Shown: positions 27,295 to 36,234 of the stretch, piece after piece
Layout of the letters: every line of letters starts with the position of its first letter
Position numbering within the stretch: the first letter of the stretch is position 1
Translations under genes and position numbers: made by a program
NCBI GenBank assembly: GCA_963751105.1
Contig: CAVVTG010000002.1
Coordinates: forward strand, 2,170,001 to 2,234,000
Length of the DNA stretch: 64,000 bases
Direction of reading: 5' to 3'
Source: JACVRW01 sp963751105
Lineage (GTDB): Bacteria; Actinomycetota; Thermoleophilia; Solirubrobacterales; Thermoleophilaceae
Notes under the pieces: generated by a model
The model's input: the letters and a program-made list of their open reading frames with translations, nothing else
The model's database searches: none
What the model was told of the DNA's origin: nothing

Positions 27295-28194
27295 TCACGC
27301 CGCGGCGCGGACGGCGCCCGGTCGCCAGAGGGCGTCGTCGCCCACGGCCTCTCGCTCCGCCTCGCCCGCCCCGGCCAGCGCCTGGAGCTGCGCCGCGGCG
27401 GCGGCATGGTCGGCCTCGGTGAGCTCGGAGGGTCGCAGCACGGCCGCGACCTCTGCGGTGGTCAGGCCGTCGGGAAATGCTGTGAGCACGTCGCGCGCGT
27501 CGTCCGGGGCGGGGCGGCGCTCCAGGCTCGGATCGAGGTTGGCCAGGACCAGGTCGTAGGCCTCGAAGGGCTGGAAGCCGCCGGCCTCGGCGCGGCGCCC
27601 GTCCTCGTGCTCGAACACCAGCGACGGAGCGGTGTAGCGCACGGGACCGTCACTCGTGGAGTGGCGGTTCTGCGCGTGGGTGGGAGAGCCCTCGGCGCTG
27701 CGGGCCGCGGCACGATCGCCCGCGTAGGCGGAGAGCGTCTCGGGATCGTCGATCGCGGCGACTGCCGTGTCGCCCTCCACGCCCGGCACGGCGGCCAGGG
27801 CGGTGCGTAGCGCGTCGTCGTCGTCGAGCAGCCCGGTGCTGGCGAACTGCAGCCTCTGAAGGGCCCGCAGCGCGGCGTCAGCCCGCTCGGGCCAGCGCTC
27901 GCGCACGGCCACCAGGCTGCGGCAGGCGCGCGACGTGGCCGCCAGCCGCGGCTTGGGCTCGAGCAGGAAGGGCATCCCGAAACGCTCCGCGAACATCCGC
28001 CAGCCACGCACCATCGACTCGGGTGTGCGGCCGGCCGCGCGGTAGCGCTCGGTGTCCTCGCTCAGGCCGATGGCCACGAGCCGCCACTCGAGCTGCTCAC
28101 CGTAGCGCCAGGCGAGGCGAGCGTGGGCCGGGCGCGCAGAGTACGCCCAGGGACAGCCCGGATCGGTGTAGTGGAGGACTCGAATCCGCGGCAC
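27295..28194 (-). CDS. DsbA/FrnE-like thioredoxin-fold protein
   Basis: A 299-residue protein beginning RVLHYTDPGCPWAYSARP. The fold is DsbA-like with a single N-terminal CPWA in place of CxxC, as in FrnE/HCCA-isomerase relatives. About 90 C-terminal residues form an extra helical domain (TTAEVAAVLRPSELTEADHA). The GTG at 28192-28194 is chosen because homologous sequence starts there; the open frame upstream reads as noise. With one Cys it is more likely a thiol-dependent isomerase or oxidoreductase than a disulfide oxidase. It is divergent from the ACC deaminase gene with 36 bases between starts. Confidence 0.75.
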   Translation of the reverse strand: MPRIRVLHYTDPGCPWAYSARPAHARLAWRYGEQLEWRLVAIGLSEDTERYRAAGRTPESMVRGWRMFAERFGMPFLLEPKPRLAATSRACRSLVAVRERWPERADAALRALQRLQFASTGLLDDDDALRTALAAVPGVEGDTAVAAIDDPETLSAYAGDRAAARSAEGSPTHAQNRHSTSDGPVRYTAPSLVFEHEDGRRAEAGGFQPFEAYDLVLANLDPSLERRPAPDDARDVLTAFPDGLTTAEVAAVLRPSELTEADHAAAAAQLQALAGAGEAEREAVGDDALWRPGAVRAAA

Positions 28195-28230
28195 GGACGC
28201 GAACGATCGCAGGTGCGATTGACTTGCCCC

Positions 28231-29247
28231 ATGCGTCTCGACTCCTTCCCGCGCGAGCCCCTCACCTTCGGCCCCTCCCCCGTGCACCCGCTCGAGCGCC
28301 TGACCCGACATCTCGGCGGCGCGCAGCTGTGGGCCAAGCGCGACGACTGCAACAGCGGCCTGGCCTTCGGCGGCAACAAGACGCGCAAGCTCGAGTACCT
28401 CGTGGCCGACGCCCTCAGCAAGGGCTGCGACACGCTGGTGTCGATCGGGGGAGTGCAGTCGAACCACACACGCCAGGTGGCCGCCGCGGCGGCGCGTACC
28501 GGCCTAGGCTGCGTGCTCGTCCAGGAGAGCTGGGTGGACTGGCCGGATGTGATCTACGACCGCGTGGGCAACATCCAGCTCAGCCGGCTGATGGGCGCCG
28601 ACGTGAGGCTCGTCTCGGCCGGCTTCGGCATCGGCTTCAAGGAGAGCTGGGAGCAGGCCCTGGCCGACGTGGAGGCGCGCGGAGGCAAGCCCTACGCCAT
28701 CCCGGCGGGGGCGTCCGACCACGAGCTGGGCGGCCTGGGCTTCGCCCGCTGGGCGATGGAGGTGGCCGAGCAGGAGGAGCGGCTCGGCGTGTTCTTCGAC
28801 ACGGTGGTGGTCTGCTCGGTCACGGGCAGCACGCAGGCGGGGATGATCGCCGGCTTCGCGGCACAGGAACGCGAGCGGCGGGTGCTGGGGATAGACGGCT
28901 CGGCCCGGCCAGAGGAGACGCGCGAGCAGGTCGCCCGCATCGCGCGCCGCACGGCCGACCTGATCGAGCTGGGCCGCGAGCTGCGAGACGACGAGATCAT
29001 GCTGGACGACCGCTATCACGCCGGCACCTACGGAATCCCCGACGACACCACGCTCGAAGCCATGTCCACCGCCGCGAGGCTGGAGGGCATGATCACCGAC
29101 CCGGTGTACGAGGGGAAGTCGATGGCCGGCCTAATCGACCTCGTGGCCCGCGGTGAGATCGATCGCGACGCCACCGTCCTCTACGCCCACCTCGGCGGCC
29201 AGCCCGCGCTCAGTGCCTACGCAGGGGCGGTACCGTCAGCGCGGTGA
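28231..29247 (+). CDS. acdS: 1-aminocyclopropane-1-carboxylate deaminase
   Basis: A 338-residue PLP fold-II enzyme. The PLP lysine lies in AFGGNKTRKLEYL and the active-site segment is SIGGVQSNHTRQVAAAAA. Two positions that separate ACC deaminases from D-cysteine desulfhydrases read as deaminase: Glu in TDPVYEGKSM and Leu in YAHLGGQPAL (desulfhydrases typically have Ser/Thr there). It should convert ACC to 2-oxobutanoate and ammonia, letting a soil bacterium use the plant ethylene precursor as a nitrogen source. The stop overlaps the GTG of the VOC gene. Confidence 0.88.
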   Translation: MRLDSFPREPLTFGPSPVHPLERLTRHLGGAQLWAKRDDCNSGLAFGGNKTRKLEYLVADALSKGCDTLVSIGGVQSNHTRQVAAAAARTGLGCVLVQESWVDWPDVIYDRVGNIQLSRLMGADVRLVSAGFGIGFKESWEQALADVEARGGKPYAIPAGASDHELGGLGFARWAMEVAEQEERLGVFFDTVVVCSVTGSTQAGMIAGFAAQERERRVLGIDGSARPEETREQVARIARRTADLIELGRELRDDEIMLDDRYHAGTYGIPDDTTLEAMSTAARLEGMITDPVYEGKSMAGLIDLVARGEIDRDATVLYAHLGGQPALSAYAGAVPSAR

Positions 29248-30068
29248 GTGCTCCCGCGGACATGCAGATCGGCGCGGTGCGGCTCAGGGTGGCCGATCTC
29301 GACGCGCTCACCGAGTTCTACGAGCGAGTGCTCGGCCTCCGGGTCCTGTCGCGTGAAGGAGGTCTCAACCGCCTCGGCGCCGACGGCGGCCGGCCGGTCG
29401 TGGAGCTGCTCGCGGCACCCGATGCGCCCCGGCGCCCGGCCTACAGCACCGGCCTCTTCCATCAGGCGATCCTCGTGCCGTCACGGGCCGACCTGGCGCG
29501 TGCCCTTGTGCGCCTCTCGGACGCGGGCTGGCGCCTGAGCGGAGCGTCCGACCACCTCGTCTCCGAGGCGCTCTACACCCGCGATCCCGAGGGCAACGGC
29601 ATCGAGATCTACCGCGACCGCCCACGCGAGGATTGGCCCCGGCGCGACGGCGCCATCGAGATGGCCACGCTGCCGCTCGACCTCGACGGCCTGCTGGCGG
29701 AGCTCGGGCCGGACGCGGCCGGCGGCGGGCCGCAGCTGCCCGCGGGCACGCGCATCGGCCACGTGCACCTCCAGACCGGCGAGCTCGGGCCTGCCGAGGC
29801 GTTCTACGCGGGCGCGCTGGGGCTGGACGTGACGGCGCGCTGGGTGCCGGGGGCCCTGTTCCTGTCGGCCGGCGACTACCACCACCACGTGGGCCTGAAC
29901 ACCTGGGAGACCGCCGGCGCACCGCCTCCGCCGGAGGGCGCGCTGGGCCTCGACGGCTACGAGATCGTCGTGCCCGGCGACGCGGAGCGCGAGCGTCTGG
30001 CGGACAGCCTCGGTGGAGTCCGTGTTCGGGATCCCGACGGAACCGCGCTGGTGCTCACCGGGGCCTAG
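29244..30068 (+). CDS. VOC-family protein, CatE-like (glyoxalase/extradiol dioxygenase fold)
   Basis: A 274-residue protein of paired vicinal-oxygen-chelate modules. The N-half is IGAVRLRVADLDALTEFYERVLGL, with HQAIL and the EIYRDRP metal/end motif; the C-half is IGHVHLQTGELGPAEAFYAGALGL with HHHVGLNTW. The layout matches YfiE/CatE-like catechol-2,3-dioxygenase relatives, but function cannot be fixed. GTG 29244 overlaps the acdS stop (GTGA), so the two are coupled. The TAG stop lies inside the arm of the palindrome that follows. Confidence 0.8.
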   Translation: MSAPADMQIGAVRLRVADLDALTEFYERVLGLRVLSREGGLNRLGADGGRPVVELLAAPDAPRRPAYSTGLFHQAILVPSRADLARALVRLSDAGWRLSGASDHLVSEALYTRDPEGNGIEIYRDRPREDWPRRDGAIEMATLPLDLDGLLAELGPDAAGGGPQLPAGTRIGHVHLQTGELGPAEAFYAGALGLDVTARWVPGALFLSAGDYHHHVGLNTWETAGAPPPPEGALGLDGYEIVVPGDAERERLADSLGGVRVRDPDGTALVLTGA

Positions 30069-30230
30069 TGACCTGAGTCGGAAGTTCGGCTTCAGCTTCC
30101 CGAGTGGCTGGGCGTGACTGGCGACGCACACGGGATGAGTCGATGCGCAGCATCGGCGATTCCCGGGGGTGGCGTCAGGCGCGCCCAGACGCCGGGAAGG
30201 TGCGCGCGAAATGACGACTCAGGTCACTAG
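30065..30230. repeat. 166-bp palindromic element spanning two stop codons
   Basis: Perfect 16-bp inverted arms CTAGTGACCTGAGTCG (30065-30080) and CGACTCAGGTCACTAG (30215-30230) flank an interior with further complementary blocks (CTTCCCG/CGGGAAG). The left arm contains the stop of the VOC gene and the right arm the stop of the convergent reductase gene. It could act as a bidirectional terminator, or be a miniature palindromic element inserted at the gene ends. No coding sequence is supported inside. Confidence 0.8.
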
Positions 30231-30637
30231 TCCGTCTCGGCCCGCTCCAGCACCACAACCGGGATCGGGCGCTCGGTGCGCCTCTGGTAGTCGTCGTACG
30301 GCGGCCAGACCGCCGTCATGGTGCGCCACATCTCGCGCTTCTCGCCTGCCGTGGCGTCGCGGGCCCGCGCGGCAAAGCGGTCGTCCTTGACCTGGACCTC
30401 GACCTGCTCGTCGGCCTCGAGGTTGAGGTACCACGCCGGGGGCGTGTCCGCTCCCCCGTTGGAGGCCACCACCAGATAGTCGTCGCCGAAGCGCTGGTAG
30501 ATGAGCGGCGCGGTGCGCTCCTCGCCCGAATGACGTCCCGTGGTGGTGAGCAGCAGCGTGGTGGTGCCCTGCCAGTCGTGGCCCTCCTCGCCGCCGGTCG
30601 CCCGGTAGCGCTCCACGTGCTCCTTGCCGAACAGCAT
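30227..30637 (-). CDS. Nitroreductase-family deazaflavin (F420)-dependent oxidoreductase
   Basis: A 136-residue DDN-type split-barrel protein. Diagnostic segments are LLLTTTGRHSGEERTAPLIYQ and YLVVASNGGADTPPAWYLNLEADE, followed by VKDDRFAARARDATAGEKREMW and YDDYQRRTERPIPVVVLER. Family members use F420H2 to reduce quinones or nitro compounds, often near the membrane. It is last in an apparent minus-strand operon (antiporter, GH31, YceI, this gene) with gaps of 10-20 bases. F420 biosynthesis genes are not in the window. Confidence 0.88.
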   Translation of the reverse strand: MLFGKEHVERYRATGGEEGHDWQGTTTLLLTTTGRHSGEERTAPLIYQRFGDDYLVVASNGGADTPPAWYLNLEADEQVEVQVKDDRFAARARDATAGEKREMWRTMTAVWPPYDDYQRRTERPIPVVVLERAETD

Positions 30638-30656
30638 CTCGCCCTCCTCTCCTGTC

Positions 30657-31265
30657 CTATGCGGGCAGTGCGTCGATCTGGCGGTAGTAGTCGGCGGCGC
30701 CGGTCCTCTCGAGGTCCTCGAGCAGCAGTGCCTCGACGTCGAGGATCAGCTCGATCTCGTTAGAGACCACCACGCCGCCGCCGGGCAGCTCGTCCTGCCA
30801 GGACACACCGAAGGCGTGCCGGTCGAGCCTTCCCCTGGCCTCGAAGCCGATTCGGCGCATTTCGCCGCGGTTCTCCCCCTCTGCCCAGAACGGCGTCCCC
30901 CATTCCCCCAGGTAGCGCACGTCGAGCGGAACCTGATGGGTGCGGCCCCTCATGGTCAGATCGGCCAGCGCCTTGAACTGGAGGTCGCCCACTCGCTCGG
31001 AGAAACGACCGCTGAAGGTGATGTCGGGGTGATTGTCGACGTCGAAGAAGTCGGCGCTGCGCAAGTGCGCGTCACGCTCCTCCTCTCCCGTCCAGATCCT
31101 GGCGGCGTCGATGCGCCCGGCGAAGGTGGTGTCCTCACACCGGTCCAGGTCCCACTCGATCGTGCCCTTGATGTCCTTGAACAGGCCCCGCACCCAGGTG
31201 ACCATCATGTGGCGGGCGCGGAATTCGGCCTCGGTGTGGCCGGGCTCGAAGATCCAGGTCCCCAT
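30657..31265 (-). CDS. YceI-family protein
   Basis: A 202-residue lipocalin-like YceI protein with the family run HTEAEFRARHMMVTWVRG, FKDIKGTIEWD, LRSADFFDVDNHPDITF and DLTMRGRTHQVPLDV. YceI proteins bind polyisoprenoid or other amphipathic ligands. No signal peptide is evident, so this copy looks cytoplasmic. It lies 11 bases after the GH31 gene and 19 before the deazaflavin reductase; a quinone or isoprenoid link between these two is plausible but unproven. Confidence 0.87.
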   Translation of the reverse strand: MGTWIFEPGHTEAEFRARHMMVTWVRGLFKDIKGTIEWDLDRCEDTTFAGRIDAARIWTGEEERDAHLRSADFFDVDNHPDITFSGRFSERVGDLQFKALADLTMRGRTHQVPLDVRYLGEWGTPFWAEGENRGEMRRIGFEARGRLDRHAFGVSWQDELPGGGVVVSNEIELILDVEALLLEDLERTGAADYYRQIDALPA

Positions 31266-31276
31266 GCGCCGCGATG

Positions 31277-33715
31277 TTAGTCGCGGGCGCCCGTCACGCT
31301 GAGCGTTCCGCGGCGCATGCGCAGGCTCACCCGCAGCACCCGCTTGCGGTGCGACCAGCGCCAGGCAGCGCGCGGCAGGGCGCGGCCGTCGAGGCGCACG
31401 CGGCGCGGCGTGAAGGGCCGGCGCAGCGTGGCCAGCGAGGCCTCGAGCCGGATCGAGCGCCGGCGGGTCGCGCGGAAGCCGAGCGTCCAGCTGCGCCGGC
31501 CCTCACGCGAGTGCAGCACGCCGCCGGCACCGAATCGCGCCTGCGAGCGCCCGCGCGGGAAGGCGAGCACTACGAGCCGGTGGCGGCGCTCGCGCAGGCC
31601 GACGGCCGTCCCGCGGTTGCCGTAGCCCGACAGCGTGTCCACGTCGGGCGACAGCAGCGGCAGCAGCGTGCCCGCGCGGGCCAGCAGCGGCAGCTCGTCG
31701 AGCGGGGCCGGCATCGTCACCCGGCGGCCGCCGCCCAGCACGCGGGCGCGTCCGAGCCGCAGTCCGCCGCTACGCGCGTCGTAGGCGGCCGAGCGCCACA
31801 GGTCGACCCAGGCGCCGCGCGGCAGGTAGAGCCTCCGCCGCCTGACGCCCGGGGTGGTGACCGGCGCGGCCAGCAGGTCGGGACCGAACAGGAAGGCGTC
31901 GTCGCTCGCGGCGGCTCGGCGGTCGCGCGGGTAGGCCAGCGCGAGGTGGCTCATGATCGGCATCCCGGTCGCTCGGTAGCGGCGGCCGGCCGCCACCAGA
32001 TAGGGGTAGAGCTGAGTGCGCAGCTTGGCGTAGCGCCGCCACAGCGGCAGGATCTCTCGCTGCCAGATCTGGGGCCGAACGTCCTGGCCGATGCCGATCC
32101 CCTCCGCCTTGGTGCGCATCACCCCCGACACCGTCCCGAACTGGATCCAGCGCTCGAGCAGCTCGGGCGTGAGGCGCTCCGCTCCGAGCGTGAAGAAGCC
32201 GCCCACGTCCGAACCCCAGGACGAGATGCCGGACAGGCCCATGCTGAGCGCCTGCGTGACCGAGGAGCGCAGCCCGTCGAAGCCCCAGGCGGTGGCCGGA
32301 TCGCCGCCCCAGACGATCTGGGCGTGCGGGTGGACCCCGGTCCAGCCCGAGCGCACGAAGCGCACCAGCGGGCGCGACGCGGCGTCGGCGAAGCGCTGTC
32401 CCGAGCGGTGGTAGAGCACCGGGTAGCGGTTGTGCATGCGCGCTCCGCCGCTGCCGTCGGCGGCCACCGAGTCGGGGGGCACGTACTCGCCGTAGTCCTC
32501 CATCCAGCCGTCGTAGCCGTTGGCGACCGTGCGTCGCAGCAGCGAGGCGTGAAGGCGCGGACCCGCGGCGCCCGAGAAGTCGATCATCGCTATGTCGGTC
32601 ACCCGGCCGCCCACGAACGCGCTGAACGTGTAGGCCGAGCCGTCGGAGCGCCGCAGGAATGCGCGGCTGGCCAGGCCGCGCGAGAAGGCGGGCTCGTACT
32701 CGCGGCAGACCGCCTCGCGCGTGTAGGTCAGCACCGCCACTCCGCGGCGATGAAAGCCGGCGGTGCGCTCGCGCTCGGGCAGCTCCTGGCCGAGATCGGC
32801 TCCGCAGGGCATGTAGCGCATGTGCGTCTCCGCCGCGGACACCGGCGCGTCGCGGCGCCGCAGCGTGTCGAGGAAGCCGAGCTCTCCGGGAGCGGTGTTC
32901 TGGTGCCCGGTCTGGAACCACGGTCCGAGCTGCCAGGGCGCGGCGGGGGCGGGCTGGCGCCCGGTGACCTCGGTGAGCCGGCGCACCAACGCCGCCGGGC
33001 GGCCGCCGAAGGCCCGCAGCCTCAGCTCGGGGGCGGCCACCTCCACGCTCCAGGTGTCGCTGCGCTCGCTGCCCAGCCGGAAGCGGCTCTCCTCGAAGTT
33101 GTCGACCAGCACGCCGTAGCCGCTCGTGGACAGCAGCCAGGGCATCGGGAAATAGGTGGCGTCGGGACGCTCGAACAGCGCCCAGGGCGGAATCGAGGCC
33201 CGCACGGCGCCGTACTCGCCCTCGCGGTAAGGACCTTCCTGCACATAGTTGAGCACCTCACCCCCGCGCTGGTCCACGGCGTTCGAGCGCTCGCCGAAGC
33301 CCAGGTAGCGCTCGCCGGGGCGCGTTCGAAAGCCGATGCGCACGGCCTCGACTCCCGCCCGGCTCCCGCTCACCGCGATCCGCAGGCGTGCCGCGCCGCC
33401 GGCGGGGGCCACGAGCACGACCCGCCGGCCCGCCGGGTCGTCGGTGGCCAGCTCGAGCCTCTGGCCCCGGCTGCCGCTGTCGGCCACGGCGACCCTCGTG
33501 CCCTCGTACCAATCGCCGTCCACCCGAAAGGCCGCGCGCGTGAGCGGAGCCTCGCGCAGCAGGACGTGCCGGTCGCCCGAGAGGTGCAGCTCGCCGGTCC
33601 GTTCATCGGCCTCGAAGCGCGGTGCTGCCACTGCCGGGGCGGCGATGACGAGACAAGCGACGGCGAGCGCCCCGGCCGTCCGCTGGGCGCGGCGGGCATG
33701 GAGGCGATGGTGCAC
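31277..33715 (-). CDS. Secreted glycoside hydrolase family 31
   Basis: An 812-residue protein with a signal peptide (basic MHHRLHARRAQR, hydrophobic core, AVA-AP). The GH31 order follows: an N-terminal beta-sandwich, then a barrel with GYDGWMEDYGEYVPPDS carrying the nucleophile Asp and IVWGGDPATAWGFDGL in the acid/base region, then a late FLFGPDLLAAPVT. The DYGEY form resembles the sulfoquinovosidase/alpha-glucosidase branches, but no sulfonate-binding motif was recognised. The C-terminal 100 residues are very Arg-rich, which may bind wall polymers. It hydrolyses an alpha-glycoside outside the cell. Confidence 0.87.
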   Translation of the reverse strand: MHHRLHARRAQRTAGALAVACLVIAAPAVAAPRFEADERTGELHLSGDRHVLLREAPLTRAAFRVDGDWYEGTRVAVADSGSRGQRLELATDDPAGRRVVLVAPAGGAARLRIAVSGSRAGVEAVRIGFRTRPGERYLGFGERSNAVDQRGGEVLNYVQEGPYREGEYGAVRASIPPWALFERPDATYFPMPWLLSTSGYGVLVDNFEESRFRLGSERSDTWSVEVAAPELRLRAFGGRPAALVRRLTEVTGRQPAPAAPWQLGPWFQTGHQNTAPGELGFLDTLRRRDAPVSAAETHMRYMPCGADLGQELPERERTAGFHRRGVAVLTYTREAVCREYEPAFSRGLASRAFLRRSDGSAYTFSAFVGGRVTDIAMIDFSGAAGPRLHASLLRRTVANGYDGWMEDYGEYVPPDSVAADGSGGARMHNRYPVLYHRSGQRFADAASRPLVRFVRSGWTGVHPHAQIVWGGDPATAWGFDGLRSSVTQALSMGLSGISSWGSDVGGFFTLGAERLTPELLERWIQFGTVSGVMRTKAEGIGIGQDVRPQIWQREILPLWRRYAKLRTQLYPYLVAAGRRYRATGMPIMSHLALAYPRDRRAAASDDAFLFGPDLLAAPVTTPGVRRRRLYLPRGAWVDLWRSAAYDARSGGLRLGRARVLGGGRRVTMPAPLDELPLLARAGTLLPLLSPDVDTLSGYGNRGTAVGLRERRHRLVVLAFPRGRSQARFGAGGVLHSREGRRSWTLGFRATRRRSIRLEASLATLRRPFTPRRVRLDGRALPRAAWRWSHRKRVLRVSLRMRRGTLSVTGARD

Positions 33716-33725
33716 CCGAGCGAGG

Positions 33726-34922
33726 CTAACCGCTCCGCGCGGGCGCCGGGCCGGCGCGGCGCAGGAGGGTCAGGCCGGCGAGCGGGAACAGCAGGACCGA
33801 GAGCAGTCCCGCGGCGATCAGCGCCGAGGCCTCGGCCGCATCCATGGCCCCCACGTCCACGCCGATCGCGGTGGCGGCGACGATGAAGGGCAGCGAGGTG
33901 GCCTGGAGGAGGCCGGCCACCCGGGCGCGGCCCGAGCCGACGAAGCCGCGATACAGCAGCGCCGGCAGGCCACGCACCACGAGCAGCGCCGCCAGGAAGA
34001 TCGGCACCATGGCCACGCTCGAGGGCTCGTCGAGGAGAGCCTGGAGGTCGAAGCGGACACCGGAAGCCACGAAGAACACCGGGATGAAGAGCCCGAAGCC
34101 GATCGCCTCGAGCTTCACGCGAAAGTTGGGGTGCGTCATGCGCTGATCGCGGTCCGTGAGCGACAGGAGGGCGCCCGCGGCGAACGAGCCCAGGATCAGC
34201 TCGAGCCCGAGGGACTCCGCCAGGGCGACGAACCCGATCATCAGGACCATCGCCGCTCGCACCCGGATCTGCGCACTCGAGTCCTGCAGGCGGAGCAGGT
34301 CCTCGCCCACCCGGCGCGACCGCTCGGCGCCCCGGATCGCGAAGTAGGTGGCCAGGAGCACGCCCGCGAAGGCGGCCAGCAGGATCGCGGTGGCTCCAGG
34401 ACCGCTCTCCCCGGAGAACAGCAGCGAGAGCAGGATCACCGCGCCGAAGTCCGCGATCGAGGCCGCGCCCAGTACGAGCTGCCCGAAGCGCGACTCGAGC
34501 TCGCGCGCATCCTTGAGCACCGGGATGATCACCCCGAGCGAGGTGGCGGACAGGATCACCGCCACCAGCAGGGGCGTCTCCACCAGCCCGGCCCCCGCCA
34601 GAGCGAGGCCGAGCGCCACGGCCAGCGCAAGTGACACCCCCCAGCCGAGAACCGCCAGGCGCAGCACGTACCCGCGCAGCTGGGAGAAGTCGATCTCGAG
34701 GCCGGCCAGGAACAGCAACACCGCGAGGCCGACCAGGCTCAGCACCTCGATCGTCTGGTCGATCTCGACCCAGCCGAGCACCGAGGGGCCGATCACGATG
34801 CCGGCCACGATCTCGAACACCACCGAGGGCAGCCTGAGGCCGGGGGCGAGCCCGAGCAGGAACGGGGCCAGGAAGGCCACCGTCACCATCAGCAGCAGAC
34901 CGCCGAACTCCGGTGCCTCCAT
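33726..34922 (-). CDS. Cation:proton antiporter (CPA2/Kef-type)
   Basis: A 398-residue protein of about 12 membrane segments without cytoplasmic RCK domains. Family segments include FEIVAGIVIGPSVLGW, LFLAGLEIDFSQLRG, VILSATSLGVIIPVLKD and GSFAAGALLSLTDRD. It should exchange Na+ or K+ for protons across the cytoplasmic membrane. It is first of the antiporter-GH31-YceI-reductase series, the next gene following after 10 bases. A 119-base gap upstream, divergent from the MepA-like gene, must hold its promoter. Confidence 0.9.
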   Translation of the reverse strand: MEAPEFGGLLLMVTVAFLAPFLLGLAPGLRLPSVVFEIVAGIVIGPSVLGWVEIDQTIEVLSLVGLAVLLFLAGLEIDFSQLRGYVLRLAVLGWGVSLALAVALGLALAGAGLVETPLLVAVILSATSLGVIIPVLKDARELESRFGQLVLGAASIADFGAVILLSLLFSGESGPGATAILLAAFAGVLLATYFAIRGAERSRRVGEDLLRLQDSSAQIRVRAAMVLMIGFVALAESLGLELILGSFAAGALLSLTDRDQRMTHPNFRVKLEAIGFGLFIPVFFVASGVRFDLQALLDEPSSVAMVPIFLAALLVVRGLPALLYRGFVGSGRARVAGLLQATSLPFIVAATAIGVDVGAMDAAEASALIAAGLLSVLLFPLAGLTLLRRAGPAPARSG

Positions 34923-35041
34923 GTTCGCTCGTCGGCGCCATGCGCGTGGGCGTTACGCCACCGGGCCGCCGGGACCTCCCCTCTGGTGGGCGTCGTATGG
35001 CCTTAAGGATCCCGTAACTCGGGGCCGCCACCCTTCCGCCC

Positions 35042-35734
35042 GTGCGCCTGACCATCGTTCTGATCGCCGCTGTGCTGGTGCTCGCCGCCGCCGGGGCAGC
35101 GTCGCTGGCCGCTCCCGAACAGCAGCCGCCACCTGAGCTCGTGCGGATCGGCCTCCCGGATGCCGGCGGGATCGAGATCGCTCCGCCCCCTCCGCGCTAC
35201 GAGCGCGTTCGCTGGCAACGATCCACGGCGGTGGGCACCTACACCGCGGGCGGCCTGGTGGACGGCGTGCGCGTACCCGCCGACGGCCGGCATTTCTACA
35301 CGTGGGATCCGGTCAAGCGCCGTTCTCCCAACCGCTGGTGGCGGCGCTACGGCACCGACCGCCTGGTGCGGACCGTGCTGGCGGTGGCCCGTGACCATGC
35401 CGAGGCCCATCCCGGGGCGGCCCGGCTGGCCGTGGGCGACCTCAGCCGCCCGCGCGGCGGGGACTTCGGCATCCGCTTCGGGCCGATCGGTCACGCCAGC
35501 CACCAGAACGGGCTCGACGTGGACGTGTACTACCCCCGCGCCGACGGCCGCGAGCGCGCTCCGCGCTTCGCGTCCGAGATCGACCGGCAGCTGTCACAGG
35601 AGCTCGTCGACCGCTTCCTCGCGCGCGGCGCCCAGGTGATCTTCGTGGGGCCCAACACCGGGCTGACCGGACCGCCGGAGCGAGTGCAGGCGCTCGTCAA
35701 CCACGACAACCACCTGCACGTGCGGCTGCCCTGA
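35042..35734 (+). CDS. Penicillin-insensitive murein endopeptidase (MepA-like, M74)
   Basis: A 230-residue protein with an N-terminal membrane anchor or signal (LTIVLIAAVLVLAAAGAASL). The LAS-metallopeptidase signatures GHASHQNGLDVDVYYPR (H-x6-D) and NHDNHLHVRLP (Zn His near the C-terminus) match MepA. It would cut peptide cross-links of peptidoglycan on the outer face of the membrane. The start is GTG 35042. MepA-like genes are best known from Gram-negatives but occur in actinobacteria. It is convergent with the next hypothetical gene. Confidence 0.82.
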   Translation: MRLTIVLIAAVLVLAAAGAASLAAPEQQPPPELVRIGLPDAGGIEIAPPPPRYERVRWQRSTAVGTYTAGGLVDGVRVPADGRHFYTWDPVKRRSPNRWWRRYGTDRLVRTVLAVARDHAEAHPGAARLAVGDLSRPRGGDFGIRFGPIGHASHQNGLDVDVYYPRADGRERAPRFASEIDRQLSQELVDRFLARGAQVIFVGPNTGLTGPPERVQALVNHDNHLHVRLP

Positions 35735-35748
35735 GGCCGCGGGGCGGC

Positions 35749-36087
35749 TCAGCGCGCCAGCCGTGCGCCGGCCGGCGGCGAGAACAGGCGCCACAGCCCG
35801 GCCTCGCCCATGTGCTCGACCTCCAGGCCGGCGGCGAGGCAGTCCGCCTCCACGGCGATCGAGATCGCCGGGTGAGCGGGCGAGGGGCTCAGGGCAACGA
35901 CGTTCCTCAGCCTGACCGCGAGCGGGCGCTCCTCCAGCCACAGGACGACCATCGGCGGGACCTCGAGGGCCACTCCGGAACGGGGATCGGTGGTGGGATC
36001 GAGCTCGCGGAGCTCGACCTCCAGGGGGCCGCCACGGGCCCGCCGTGCTTCCAGGAAGGCCTGGACGGCCCTCCGCATACCGATCAC
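35749..36087 (-). CDS. Hypothetical protein
   Basis: A 112-residue frame with balanced amino-acid use; no family recognised. It has alternating hydrophobic stretches (PPMVVLWLEERPLAVRL, HPAISIAVEAD) suggesting a small alpha/beta protein, and no signal or membrane segment. It is convergent with the MepA-like gene, 14 bases apart, and its upstream side faces the small membrane protein genes. It could be a spurious frame, but the opposite-strand alternative looks less protein-like. Confidence 0.5.
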   Translation of the reverse strand: MIGMRRAVQAFLEARRARGGPLEVELRELDPTTDPRSGVALEVPPMVVLWLEERPLAVRLRNVVALSPSPAHPAISIAVEADCLAAGLEVEHMGEAGLWRLFSPPAGARLAR

Positions 36088-36234
36088 CTTCGCTTCGCCT
36101 CCGTTTGGGACATGCCGAACGCCACAACGGCGAACGGGCCGGATATACGAACCTAGACGTGCTTCGCGCTCCGCGCCACTCGAACGTTCGTCCAGCGCGG
36201 GCCGCTCCGCTCGATCTGATACACGTTGGGGCCG

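Noticed and set aside
28231..29247. D-cysteine desulfhydrase
   Set aside because: The two discriminating positions read Glu and Leu, as in ACC deaminase.
31277..33715. Sulfoquinovosidase
   Set aside because: The EDYGEY motif is suggestive, but the residues that bind the sulfonate group in YihQ were not recognisable and no sulfoquinovose genes are nearby.
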